A stretch of 64,000 bases of DNA from Engraulis encrasicolus (GCF_034702125.1 NC_085860.1:57092976-57156975), one strand, 5' to 3'. Positions 22,390 through 34,083 are shown, counted from the first letter of the stretch. Made by a program: numbers and translations. Notes: generated by a model from the letters alone, not told the origin.

Positions 22390-25387
22390 CAGTTTTTCTC
22401 CATTGGTTTGGCTCATTTCTTGAAACTGAGATGTCGTTCTCAAAACATGGACAAATCCCAAAACTAATTTGCCGTTCCTCACAACAGAATGGCATTTATC
22501 ATTGCTTTCATCAAATTTCAAATGCTTTTGTACTTGTCTCAATCATTTAGTACATCCTTGCAAATGGCTATGTACAAGTATCCTACAGTTAACACAATCA
22601 GCTTACATTTAGTAGAATTTTCAAATGAATGTACCTTGCTGATCTATCCCAATTGGTTGATTCTCAGTGTAATGGTTGTCCTGAAAACATGTCAGCACAT
22701 TTTCTTTATATAAGTCATCAATGAACGTGTGAATGTCCCATGTGATAATGTCGTATCCTATGACTGCAACCAGATAATGGTTGAATTACAGTTTTTCTCG
22801 ATTGGTTTGGCTCATTTCTTGAAACTGAGATGACATTCCTATAACCATTGGGTCATTTGTCCAAACATTCTTACACTTCTGCACAACAGTTCAGATAACT
22901 AGCAAAATGTCATATACCTCCCAAAACACCTCATTCTTGCATCATCACTAAACCTTCTCACATATTAATAGTCAGTACCAGCAAAATGGCATAGATCCTT
23001 CTCAATTGCTTTGGCTCATTTGCATTCATTTAGTCCTTCTGTTCACCCCAAAAACAGTTTACCCATGTGTCAAAACTTAATTTCTTCCTCACATATATCA
23101 TCAGTACCCCCGAAATACATTGTCCCTTTGCATGTTAGCACTGCCAGTCAAAATACTAACCCCAACTCCGATGAAGTTGGGACGTTTGGTAAACAGTGAA
23201 TAAAATCAAAATGCTATCATTTTCAAAACACTCAATCTATTCATTAGATGGAGAATAGTGAAAAGACAACATATTAAGTGTTAAAACCGAGAAAAAATAT
23301 TGTTTTGGGGGACATATGTACTCATTTCTAATTTGAGAAATCCAACACGTCTCAAAAGAGTTGGGACGGGGACAATAAATGGCAGCAAATGTCGAGGAAG
23401 ACTAAAAACAAAACAAAAGACAACACTTAACAGTTAAATACATTAACCGATGAGATGATTTTATATAAAAAACAGTGTTAATTCCTATCTTGGACATGAT
23501 TTCACCAGCTTAAATGGTGGGTGTATTCCTTGTCATGTTTTGCAATGTTTTCCTTTCTGTAGTGCTTACAGTGTGACAGGTCTTGACCAAAAACCCACCA
23601 TTTTATCACATGCTGGTCCTTATGATGGAGCCAAACTGTTAAAACATAGTAGAGAATGCAATTTGACCTTACTATGTGGCAGTAATCGAAGATCTCCCTT
23701 CAAAATATAATGCATGAGTGGCTTTTCATGCTGTTTAAAACCCATTTATACCATTCCGCACTGTATTTAACTCTACAGATGAGTGAGACCATCTTAACCA
23801 ATGCACTACTGCATCCGCATGCCATCATGGAGGCTGACTTTTGAAGTTAGCACTAACACAAGTTGGATGGTCCATTTTCACTGTAGCACAGGATGTGCAA
23901 TGCTCTATTATTGTCAAAAAGAATGGACTTCTACATCTTCTGCTGACTTCTGTAAGCAAAGGACAGTTTCCCATGTCTTCTGGGTCTATTTCAAGTGAGC
24001 TCAGGTGCTTAGGAGAATGTTAAACCCCTGTGTCATTTTCATGCATTAAGCATTCTTAATATGGTCAATTTTCAATAGCTCTAGCACTCCAGGAATTAGA
24101 GTGAGACTACAGCCAATATATATTTCATGATGTCATGAACCTATACAATGATTTTATTAACAAAAATATGTCTTATATACACTCAATCGTGGTAAATCAA
24201 AGGGAATTCAAAAATGTATGTAATAACTATGGTAATTATTCCCTTTGCATCTTTAATTCTGAGTGACTCAGCCTCTCTGTGATGATCTTATACCTGGACA
24301 CCTATATTGTCCGTCAGTACAATTCATTTTGAAATGTTCTTCTTTGTTGTTTTATCTTATTTGGATGTTTACTAAATTTCACTGATCCCCGTCCCAACTC
24401 TTTTGAGACGTGTTGGATTTATCAAATTAGAAATGAGTACATATGTCCCCCAAAACAATATTTTAACACTTAATATGTTGTCTTTTCACTATTCTCCATC
24501 TAATGAATAGATTGAATGTTTTGAAAATGGTAGCATTTTGATTTTATTCACTGTTTACCAAACGTCCCAACTTCATCGGAGTTGGGGTTTGTAGTTAGGT
24601 GTTTTATCTATGTTCAGCTAACAGATTTCGACTATAAAAATGAAAAAGTGAGTGAAACCATTGAAGTTTGAAAACACAGATAATTTACCAAGGAAATTTA
24701 TCAGTAACTTTCTTTACTGTAAATTCATATACAGAAAGTAATGCCCATATATCACAGGTTTCTCATGGGTTTGGCTCATTTCTCAAAACAGAGATAACAT
24801 TCTCAAAATAACATGGATGAATGCCAAAGCAACTAGCAATTGTTCAAAACAGTATGTCATTTGAATAATTGTCATGAAATTAGCCAAATAACAGAGGAAA
24901 CTGTAGTATACACGGTTGTAAAATTATTTTCTACTAACTAGTGAAGTTACAATACCATCTGACCTGTTGAACACTGTCATGAATTTACTATGTAATGAAA
25001 TTCTTAAAATATGATGTCCTTGACTGTTTTGGGAATTGCGTAGACCACTTTGCATATGATGACTTACACAATGAAATAATGCTGACGTGTTTTGGAGAGG
25101 GCAACCATTAGACTGAGAATTGTCTAATTCGTTTAGATAAGCAAGGTCAATTTATTTGGAAAATGTGCTAAATGTATGCTGAATGTGTCAACTGAAGGGT
25201 ATTTGTACATATCCATCTGCAGAGACTGAACATTTGAGATATGTACAAAGCATTTGATATCTGATGAAAGCAATGAAAAATGCCATTCTGTTTTGGGAAA
25301 TTGCAAGTTGGTTTGGGGATTTGTCCGTGTTGTTTTGAGAATGTCATCTCAGTTTCAAAAATTAGCCAAACCAATCGAGAAAAACTG
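22390..25387. mobile_element. CAGTTTTTCTC-type element with TA target, layer 4
   Basis: The inverted termini CAGTTTTTCTCCATTGGTTT and AACCAATCGAGAAAAACTG are flanked by TA (22388-22389, 25388-25389). Variants of the terminal motif (TTGGTTTGGCTCATTTCTTG) recur internally near 22786, 23005 and 24765, suggesting subterminal repeats or self-insertion. CAGT ends with TA targets resemble Tc1/mariner-type elements, but no transposase is visible, so the superfamily is tentative. Confidence 0.72.
23157..24591. mobile_element. CAAACCCCAACTCC-type DNA element X1, uninterrupted
   Basis: A complete-looking relative of X2 in the innermost layer. Its left end (ACCCCAACTCCGATGAAG; the first two bases of the family end appear lost) and its right end (CTTCATCGGAGTTGGGGTTTG) are inverted, with terminal repeats of about 210 bp. 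Its right-hand part matches, in reverse, 21741-22089, and its left-hand part matches 25785-26884. A short open stretch at 23801-23998 is shared with X2 at 26041-26238, perhaps a remnant of a lost transposase. Confidence 0.82.
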
Positions 25388-25580
25388 TAACGTGTGAATC
25401 TCCCATGCCATGTGACCATAACGACTCATGTGAATGCAACCTGGCAATTGTTAGATGGATAAATACCAGTGCATGTGGACTACTGCTTCATTTCCCTCAA
25501 GAATTTTGTGGTGAAAGAAGCTCCTCTCCAAGGAACGAAGATGCAGAGATACAGCACTCAACAGGCATTGGAAATGATCC

Positions 25581-25582
25581 AC

Positions 25583-25622
<40 letters not shown>
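25581..25622. repeat. (CA)n microsatellite
   Basis: About 20 CA units inside the piggyBac-type insertion, just outside the CAGTTTTTCTC-type element. Confidence 0.95.
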
Positions 25623-25625
<3 letters not shown>

Positions 25626-28039
25626 AAAACACTCTGTGTCTCAAGTGACAGCTGTGAGCTGCTAACAGCCACATTTCCACAACAAAAGGAGTGTCCGCAG
25701 GGGGTCCAAAGGGTCAAATGACCCTCTTGTGGGGCTTTTAGGTAAAAAGGTCAATTGACCCCTCCGTGGTAGTTCTAGTGTTAAAGATGCAAAGGGAATA
25801 ATTACCATAGTTATTACATACATTTTTGAATTCCCTTTGATTTACCACGATTGAGTGTATATATAAGACATATTTTTGTTAATAAAATCATTGTATAGGT
25901 TCATGACATCATGAAATATATATTGGCTGTAGTCTCACTCTAATTCCTGGAGTGCTAGAGCTATTGAAAATTGACCATATTAAGAATGCTTAATGCATGA
26001 AAATGATACAGGGGTGTAACATTCTCCTAAGCACCTGAGCTCACTTGAAATAGACCCAGAAGACATGGGAAACTGTCCTTTGCTTACATAAGTCAGCAGA
26101 AGTTGTAGAAGTCCATTCTTTTTGACAATAATAGAGCATTGCACATCCTGTGCTACAGTAAAAATGGACCATCCAACTTGTGTTAGTGCTAGCTTCAAAA
26201 GTCAGCCTCCATGATGGCATGCGGGTGCAGTAGTGCATTGGTTAAGATGTTCTCACTCATCTGTAGAGTTAAATACAGTGCTGAATGGGTTATATGGGTT
26301 TTAAACAGCAAGAAAAGCCACTCATGCATTATATTTTGAAGGGAGATCTTCGATTACTGCCACATAGTAAGGTCAAATTGCATTCTCTACTATGTTTTAA
26401 CAGTTTGGCTCCATCATAAGGACCAGCAGGTGATAAAATGGTGGGTTTTTGGTCAAGACCTGTCACACTGTAAGCACTACAGAAAGGAAAACTTTGCAAA
26501 ACATGACAAGGAATACACCCACCATTTAAGCTGGTGAAATCATGTCCAAGATAGGAATTAACACTGTTTTTTTATATAAAATCATCTCATCGGTTAATGT
26601 ATTTAACTGTTAAGTGTTGTCTTTTGTTTTGTTTTTAGTCTTCCTCGACATTTGCTGCCATTTCTTGTCCCCGTCCCAACTCTTTTGAGACGTGTTGGAT
26701 TTATCAAATTAGAAATGAGTACATATGTCCCCCAAAACAATATTTTTTCTCAGTTTTAACACTTAATATGTTGTCCTTTCACTATTCTCCATCTAATGAA
26801 TAGATTGAATGTTTTGAAAATGATAGCATTTTGATTTTATTCACTGTTTACCAAACGTCCCAACTTCATCGGAGTTGGGGTTTGTATTTGCAATAGTAGG
26901 GGCTCTAAGCCGAGAAATCGTTACGCGCTGGATAGAAGCATATAATTCGGTACACGTGTTCCTTGACTGATTTGAAGACATCCTAGAAGGGGTGCCCCTT
27001 GAAAAAAAAATGTCTACCATGTCATATACAATATGTCATGTTGGTAACGCATTACATTGTTATTACATGACATTATACTTAGCTGACAATGTTAATATAG
27101 TCCTCAGAAGAGATGAAGCAAGGGTAGCCTGCTAGACCAGATTGATAAAACTACAAAATGTACATAGTGTGAAAGTATGGGTGAGTCTGTGCTTACGTGC
27201 TTGACAGCATGTAACATTGTGAACGATTTGAGAAGATTCTTGGTCTGAATTAAAATGAGCATTGCCAACACTAAAACTATGGTGAGAATAGACTGCTGCT
27301 AATGCTCGATTTGAATGGGATAGTGTCAGTGCAAGATGCCCTAGGTAGCAGGTTCTCCATCCTCTAATTTCCATAACAGATATACGTATTTTATTTGTAT
27401 GAGAGAGGGTAAAGGACAGGACCTTTCCATATGTATGAAGAACCCCATAAGATCACCTAATTCTATATTTTTACAAGTGCATATTGTGAGAGCATTTCGG
27501 TCATCTTTAGAATGGCATTACAGATTACTCAATATAGGCCTACATGTAGGCCACAGTATGGCTTCAGTTCAAATTAAATGGGAATGATTTCTTAGTGTAT
27601 GTTGAGTAAGAAGACAGAGATAAAAAAATGTTTATTTGCAGACAAGTCCTCAACTAGTACTTGTGTCAAAAGTTGTATTAGTTAGCTCAGTAATCATTGA
27701 GTACTTAAACTGCTATCAAAACTGACAGCTGATGGACAACATGTACTGTAGGTCTTTTGCCACCCTTACCCATAGGAGAAATATCTATATAGAACAACAC
27801 TTCTCATATGGTACAGGTATACACTATGAAAGTAAATCATTACCTGGACTCATTTTCTTGATATGCAAGGCACACAAATAGTCTGGGCGGAAGAATAGTC
27901 GATCATACCCTGCCCCCCCCAAACAAAATGCCACAAGACTTTTTTTAACCTTCAAGATTTTGAGTGGTAACAGTAACATAACTCATTCCCACTACACCTT
28001 TTTGCATAATATTGTACATGTCCTCAGAATGCTCTACAT

Positions 28040-28256
28040 CAGTGGTTCTCAAACCTTTTGTGTGAAGTACCCCCTGAGAAAATATTGAGCTCTCCGAGTA
28101 CCACCTTGACAACCAACATTAGAATATCGCAGTAAAGGCCTTCCATATTCACTTTTGCCAGTCAGTACAGGAGAGGTTCATAATGGCATTCCAAGTACCA
28201 CCAGAGATGTCTCAAGTACCACCAGTGGTACGCGTACCACAGTTTGAGCACCACCG
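28040..28256. mobile_element. hAT (Charlie-like) miniature element
   Basis: Starts CAGTGGTTCTCAAACC and ends GTTTGAGCACCACCG. Flanked by a perfect 8-bp duplication CTCTACAT (28032-28039 and 28257-28264). CAGTGGTTCTCAA ends are typical of Charlie-like hAT elements. Confidence 0.92.
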
Positions 28257-28279
28257 CTCTACATGTTTCAGTTCTATAG

Positions 28280-28780
28280 TTGTACTGTACAGTACAGTGC
28301 AGTGCAGTGGAGTGCAGTACAGTACAGTAGCATACAGAATGGTGCAGTATAATAAAGTACAGTAGAGTATAGTACAGTACAGTAGCATACAGTACGAGTA
28401 CAGTACAGTAGCATACAGTACGGTGCAGTACAGTACAGTAGCATACAGTACGGTGCAGTATAGTACAGTACAGTACAGTAGCATACAGTACGGTGCAGTA
28501 CAGTACAGTAGCATACAGTACGGTGCAGTAGAGTAAAGTAAAGTACAGTACAGTACAGTAGCATAAAGTACGGTGGAGTCTAGTTAAGTACAGTACAGTA
28601 GCATACAGTACAGTGCAGTCTAGTACAGTACAGTACAGTACAGTACAGTACAGTACAGTACAGTGCAGTAGCATACTGCACGGTGCAGTAGAGTACAGAA
28701 CGGTATATCACATTACAGTACAGTACAGTACAGTATAGTAGAGTACAGTACAGTGCAATACAGTAGAGTACAGTATAGTC
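28280..28780. repeat. ACAGT pentanucleotide satellite with higher-order pattern
   Basis: The base unit is CAGTA. Superimposed is a longer period: blocks such as GCATACAGTACGGTGCAGTA recur at roughly 30-60 bp intervals, separated by variable numbers of the plain unit. The open reading frames on either strand across it are low-complexity artefacts. It starts about 25 bp from the right border of the hAT miniature element. Confidence 0.93.
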
Positions 28781-29966
28781 TTATAGACGTTAGCACTCCA
28801 AAGCCAATAGGATTTCCACATGCTGTTGTTTTAAGTTTTTGAAAGACTATTTTAGTAGCCTATGTGAGAGAGGGAAGGCAGGTAGACATGTTTTAAACAA
28901 AGGACCACACCCACAAATAAAAAATAACGAGCAAACAATAAATTAAGTGGTTAGGTAGCCAACATGTCATCTAGATTAAAGCCAAAAGTAGATGGAAAAA
29001 CAGACATGTTACCATTTTGCTCTTTTAAAACAAAGTATCTGTCAATATACTGTATGTATGGTGTATTGTATATTGATTATTCATAATTTCCTAAGCATAA
29101 ATGCCCTTATCACTCCATTGTACACTTAGGACTGCGATATCTGAACATTAATCAGCATACATTTGTCATTTGACAACTGTCACTGACACTTGATATGTAC
29201 ATGTATTATTGACTTGATTGATATGAATATATTTCAGTTGGACTCCTAGGGTTAAATCATTGAGGGGGTCCTAAGGAAGTAGTAGTAGTTTGTGTGTGTG
29301 CGCGCATGTGTAAGTGGTATTAAAATTATTGTTTGCCATCTTTATCTGAAGAGCAGACTGAGTGTCTGAACCTGCTAATGCTAGCATGCTAACATTGGGA
29401 CAGTTATGTGTGGCCCAGTTCAAGGGTTTATCTCTTCTCCCCTAAATTTTCTAACCACAATTTTCTTTTTGGATGTTATAGATATGACCCACAGCAAATT
29501 TTTAAAACTCTTAATGAATGTTGGTTCAATAGCTAAATGCCCAGAAATGAGCTCTCAATTGTAGAGTGATCTCATTCTGACCATGGTTTTTATGATTTTC
29601 CTGTTTTTGAATCTAAATAAGACATATATAACATTGTTTTTATGGTAAGTTTTGCACATATTTTCAAAGTTCAGTTTGTATACATCACACACAAATAGGT
29701 GGATTGGCCCATAACACCATTATGTCCAGGCAGTACAGCATTTTACTACTATTGGCTGGTTTTGGGCAGCCATCTTGGATTTACCCCATAACAATGACCT
29801 TAATGACATTGAAATTTGGGGCACCCCTTCTGAAATGATGGAGAACACCTTAAGGAAGGTCTACACCAATTTTGGTGCTTCTATCCAGCGCGTAACGATT
29901 AGGCCCTTTTTGGACGGTAAGAGACCCAGCTACAACAAACTTACAATGCAATGCATACTTGTAATT

Positions 29967-30205
29967 AGGGTTGTCACCCGTCCCTTGACATACAGAATCC
30001 TCCCTTATTTGGAAGTTATCCTGTACTGAACTGATGCAGGACATTTTTTCCTTATTTTCTTTCATGAATAGGCCTACCTAAGGCTGCAATGGGCCACAAT
30101 GTGGTTAAAATGTAAAACTCTGAAAAATACATTTTTTTGCTGGGAGAGGACCCTCGCAACAATGATGTGTCCCTTATTTTCATTTCTGAACGGTGGCAAC
30201 CCCTA
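29967..30205. mobile_element. possible 240-bp miniature element
   Basis: TTAGGGTTGTCACCCGTCCC on the left is matched by the inverted GGTGGCAACCCCTAA on the right, with CTTATTT-type words mirrored inside. No clear target duplication was found, so the borders are approximate. Confidence 0.5.
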
Positions 30206-30496
30206 ATGCCTCATAATATGTAGTAAAATTGTAATTTGATAGGCAAGATCACAATTCCGTTGTCTGTCATCTGAGAGGTGTAGTTTTTTGGTGTTGGGTA
30301 TAGGCATACTGTAGGTTTGAACATTTTTTTAGATGGGTCTACAAAATTGTGCTATTCTACATACTGGATCAATCAATATGTGCAAATACTACAATTTTCT
30401 GCGTTTTACAGACTACACCACTGCTAGGTAGTTCCAGTTTTTAAATGTTTTGCGTTCAATAACTTGAATACACTTGGAGCAACACTACTAAGAAAG

Positions 30497-30800
30497 AACA
30501 ACAAAAAGGTACATTTTAACCATTTAATTCAGTAGCTGTACAAACAATACTGTTGCATGAAAAACAAAAAGGTACATTTTCACAATTGAGTTAAATTACT
30601 ACAAACAATATGACTTGCATGAATATAAAAAACAAGGTACTTACCATTTCATTCAATAACTGTGCAACTGCTGAATATAATAAAAACAAACAAGGTACAT
30701 TTTCTGTCTAACTGTTGCATGAATGTAAAAGCAAACAAGGTACATTTTAACCACTTAATTAAATAACTATACAAACAAAACTGTTGCATGAATATAAAAA
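30497..30800. repeat. four imperfect units of about 70-90 bp
   Basis: Each unit includes AAGGTACATTTT or a close variant, then an AT-rich part with CTGTTGCATGAA. It lies just downstream of the copy B ballast gene stop codon. The corresponding place in copy A was replaced by the LINE fragment, so it is probably part of the original element's gene tail. Confidence 0.7.
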
Positions 30801-30810
30801 CAAAGTAGGC

Positions 30811-31610
30811 CTACAGCTCTTCCTGAGCGTCCTCCGCCTCTTGGTACCCGCAGTACTGGCCGTCGGGAGCAGGGTACCTCTGTCGGATCGCCTGCACGAC
30901 ACAAGTCCGTAACACCAGACGAAGCCCTCTGCCCAATCTCTCTCCTTGTAAAATCCATTCCAGAAAATGCCGGTAGGCTGTCAGACGAAATTGTCTAGAC
31001 AAAACGTGGATCACAAAGTGAGTGATGGTATTTGAGCCTAGCGTGCATAACTGCAACACACAATTTGTGCAATGAACATGCCACGTTAGCCTGTTAGAGT
31101 AGGCCTAGTCTAATCCTTCACATAAAGAAAACAAACTTACTTTTGAGAAAGACGTCCATTTGGTCCTGTTGGCTTAGGCTGCCTTTTCCAGTTCACCTTC
31201 GGTATAAGAAAGTAGGTCTGCAGGACGCCACTATCCATGTGGGGGGAGAAACTAGGATGATCCACAACACACACGTCTGGGTCATCTGAGTCCGATTCCA
31301 TCATTTCATCGAGGAGAAATTGGCAGCGCTGGAATTCGCGGCAGCACACGGACTCTTGTTCTGTATCCATTGGTGCACAGTTCGAACACAAGCACCACCA
31401 AATCGCCCCAGCTCGAGCTCCAGCGGGCTCCTCTTCCGCGGCAGGCAGGGCGTCTGTTGCGGCGGCAGCTTCAGCCGTCTCGTCCTCCATAGCCCTCAGC
31501 TGCTCGTCGCTGTATTCGGGCTCATACAGATAGCCAGGAACATCTGTGTCAACCAAATCTTCGTCAAAACCCCAGTCCTCCGTAGAGCTATTGTCTGCAC
31601 CTTCAGCCAT
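30811..31610 (-). CDS. P2X7-ballast-domain-like protein, two exons (copy B)
   Basis: Exon 1 runs 31610-31141 and exon 2 30994-30811, with the same intron borders as copy A. The 217-codon frame is intact. Compared with copy A, I saw one amino-acid difference in exon 1 (leucine for isoleucine at residue 99, just after the cysteine cluster) and at least two silent changes nearby. All cluster cysteines (73, 75, 78, 89, 90, 96) and the AYRHFLEW and GQYCGY motifs are kept. It lacks a linked transposase. Whether it is expressed is unknown. The close match may mean recent copying, selection on the protein, or both. Confidence 0.82.
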
Positions 31611-32139
31611 GTTTGCTGCAGCTCTGCCAGTGACTGAGGCCTACTGGAGCCACTGTTGCCAGATGTGTTTGATCAAGTCCCGGCCAAAAGGTTCTGAAAA
31701 CCGCCAAAATTCTGCCCAATTTCAATAAATTGCATTGATTTCTATGGGCTCAAAACTACTAAGAACTCCAAATGGCCAATTATTTTATTTTTAAAAATTA
31801 TTTGTTTTCCGCTTTGGCCATACCTAGTAGCCCAATTGGGCGGGTAACAGCCCAATCTGGCAACACTGAGAGCCTCAATGCTAGTGATTTCAAATGCATT
31901 GGCACACTGATCTGTGATAGGTCTGTTAGCACATTAGCTCCAACCCCCTATGGGCGGGGTTGAAAGGGTGGGAAAAAGGCTTGTAGTCTCAACAGAAATC
32001 CACCTCTCTTGCACTTCCTCTGTCAATGATGCAATATGACGATTTTTACATCATTGACAGAGGAAGTGTTAACAGATGAATGCGGATTTCTCCTATCTCA
32101 GGGGGAATTGAGAGATTTTTGCAAGACCATTCAAAAGTA

Positions 32140-32526
32140 CTTGACAGACCTTTTTAATGGTGTACTTGACAGACCTTTTTAATATTTATTTTTCTTCAAA
32201 ATGCTACTATTACCATGTCAGAACGCTATAAAGGACTTTTTTTAGGAAAAGCACAAAAGCACAACAAATACCTCTTAATGTATGTCCTCTACAAGTCTTC
32301 TGTTGTCCAGTCTTGCACTTTAAATGTCTGTATGAGCACTGTCTATGTCCATACTGTCTTAAGTCCATGTATAAGTACTGTCTATGTCTATACTGTCTAT
32401 GTCCTTACCTAGATTAGTCTATGTCTGTATGGGAAAGCAAGAAATGTAATTTCAAATTCTTTGTATGACCAGTGCATGTAAAGAAATTGACAATAAAACC
32501 TACTTGACTTGACTTGACTTGACTTG
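32140..32526 (+). mobile_element. LINE 3' tail (short retroposed fragment)
   Basis: The insertion ends in AATTGACAATAAAACCTACT followed by repeated CTTGA, a pentamer tail typical of a fish LINE 3' end. AAAAGTA flanks it (32133-32139 and 32527-32533). Copy A has the uninterrupted sequence at the matching site, confirming an insertion. Confidence 0.85.
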
Positions 32527-33016
32527 AAAAGTAGGACTGGGTGTCTAGCAATGGAAAGCCTAATGCAAAATGGGTGGAGTGTCCCTTTAAGGCTCAAAAA
32601 CCTTGTCAAGTCAACATTTCATGCCATAGGCACTGTAAGCACACAAGATTTGGTCAAGATGTGCCAATGTGCCATTCCAAAGTCATCACAAAAGCAAAAA
32701 CCAGTGGTGGACACATTAACAGGGACGCACGCCATTGTACAGATGAACAGAACAGAAGATCCCAGGAGAAAAGAGTCCAGTTAGCAACCAGTGGTGACTG
32801 TGTAAAAGGATGAGATGCAGGGGCTCGAAAGCATTGTTGCTAACCAGTTAGAAGCTTAGTACGTTGCCAATGAGAAATTGCATTTCAACCAAGTAAGTTG
32901 CTAACTAAGTTGCTAAGTTTTAAGTTGCTAACTAAAACTTTTGAGAAACGCACTCCTCCTGGTTGGTAATGAAGTTTTTCCTTCAGGCACAGGTGAAAGA
33001 GGTGGTAGGATGAGAC

Positions 33017-34083
33017 TAGGGTGGCCATCGGTCCGTTTTTACGACCTGTTCACAACGTCCGTGTGTCCCTCTCTTTGTCTTTCCTTTCCTCCTAGCCTTT
33101 TGCTTATGGCCTCGAGATGCGAGGCAACGTCATTGACGCAAACTAGACCTTGACAGTCGGTCGAGTTTCCGATATCTGCGGCCGCCATGTTACTCCAGAT
33201 TTAACACCAGACTTCGCACAGCGAATTAACTGTATTGCTGTCGCCTTATGTCGGGGAAATTTCCGTGCAATTAGGCCTAGTGTTAATTGCGGTCCATGAA
33301 GTGCATTAACTGTATGAAAGTTAAATAAGGTAACTATATTATTGTCTACTGTCTGTTTCCTATTTTTCCTGCACTGGTGGCAACGCATAGTGCAACTAAG
33401 TTTGTCCGCTAAATGCCTTTACAACGAGGGCTCTCACAACTTTACAAACAGGACAAAGAAAGTGTCTTTCTGCACGGGCGCTTTGTCTGTATTTTGAGCT
33501 CATGTTGTTGCTATGGTTATCCAGCGTCTGCATGAAAAAAAAAGATTGACAGAAGCGGTTTGCCTCCCTTAAAACACCGCTGATAAACACACTCCTGACC
33601 AACTTTGAGTAAAGTAAATCAAATTAACTGTTGGCTATTATAGGCCTACGCATGCATGACTACCCATAATACATGAAAAAATATTTATGAAATAATAGGC
33701 CCTACAGACAACAACGGAAGGATTTGTCTATCGTAACCATATCTACTGTCAATGATCGTAACCTGCCGTCTCTGATGCAACATTAAGTTAGTGGTAGCTT
33801 ACTGATGACTCCTTTATCGGAGTGAGGTAATGAAATGCGAAAATCCTTCCCAAAAAAATCTTGTTTTACAAGTAAAACTGTTGTTGGCAGCTGAGTTAGT
33901 CTGAGGTAAGATGGCAGCGCTGTTCCCTGATTTCTGCCTACAGTTTAGAATGCCGACTTAACTGTTTTCTCCACGGAGGCGGGGAGACAGCAAGTCGAAG
34001 CAATGGGTACGGCGCGAGGACGCTAGGTTAGAAAGTTAAGGGGCGGGGTTGTCCGGCCGAAGTCCGGACAGCTGGTCACCCTA
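33017..34083. mobile_element. non-autonomous hAT element, copy 2 (TSD GATGAGAC)
   Basis: Inverted relative of 10869-11909. The ends are TAGGGTGGCCATCGGTC and CAGCTGGTCACCCTA. A perfect 8-bp duplication GATGAGAC flanks it (33009-33016 and 34084-34091). Because this differs from the copy 1 duplication, the two copies are independent insertions. Confidence 0.92.

Larger units (their letters stand above)
22090..25780. mobile_element. piggyBac-type insertion with TTAA duplication
   Basis: Flanked by TTAA (22086-22089 and 25781-25784), with inverted termini CACTAGAACTACCA and TGGTAGTTCTAGTG and subterminal GGTCATTTGACCC / GGTCAAATGACCC motifs. The intact relative X1 contains the empty site, reading CAGAATTAAAGATGC with a single TTAA, which fixes the insertion point exactly. 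No transposase frame was found. Its length comes mostly from the further insertions inside it. Confidence 0.88.
21741..26884. mobile_element. CAAACCCCAACTCC-type DNA element X2, interrupted
   Basis: The inverted termini CAAACCCCAACTCCGATGAA and its reverse complement are flanked by TA (21739-21740, 26885-26886). About 350 bp of the left side and 1.1 kb of the right side remain contiguous; a 3.7-kb piggyBac-type insertion separates them. The terminal repeats are over 200 bp long, including ATTCATTAGATGGAGAATAG and CAACACGTCTCAAAAGAGTT. The family is widespread in fish. I cannot assign its superfamily from sequence alone beyond its TA target. Confidence 0.82.
26895..29915. repeat. 3-kb segment bounded by about 115-bp inverted repeats
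   Basis: The left boundary contains ATCGTTACGCGCTGGATAGA and, further in, AGAAGGGGTGCCCC. The right boundary contains their reverse complements, TCTATCCAGCGCGTAACGAT and GGGGCACCCCTTCT. Similarity extends over about 115 bp per side but is patchy. I found no target duplication or coding frame. It could be a decayed DNA transposon or an inverted duplication. Most of the interior (27020-28030 and 28790-29800) shows no gene or recognisable repeat. Confidence 0.5.
30497..32586. mobile_element. Kolobok-type element copy B, ballast gene only
   Basis: The right end GGTGGAGTGTCCCT is followed by TTAA (32587-32590). It is the mirror of the copy A left end, and the sequence from there through the ballast gene matches copy A in reverse over about 1.4 kb. 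A LINE tail has inserted at 32140-32526. No transposase exon and no second terminal repeat were found to the left, so copy B is truncated or an internal-deletion derivative. The left border given is the limit of recognisable element sequence. Confidence 0.7.

Noticed and set aside
23801..23998. Shared 65-codon frame in X1 and X2
   Set aside because: Present in both copies but with no recognisable domain; substitutions are not biased to silent sites by eye, so I do not call it a gene.
28162..28674. 170-codon minus-strand frame rich in Cys-Tyr-Thr-Val-Leu
   Set aside because: It is the reading of the CAGTA satellite; codon content follows the repeat exactly.
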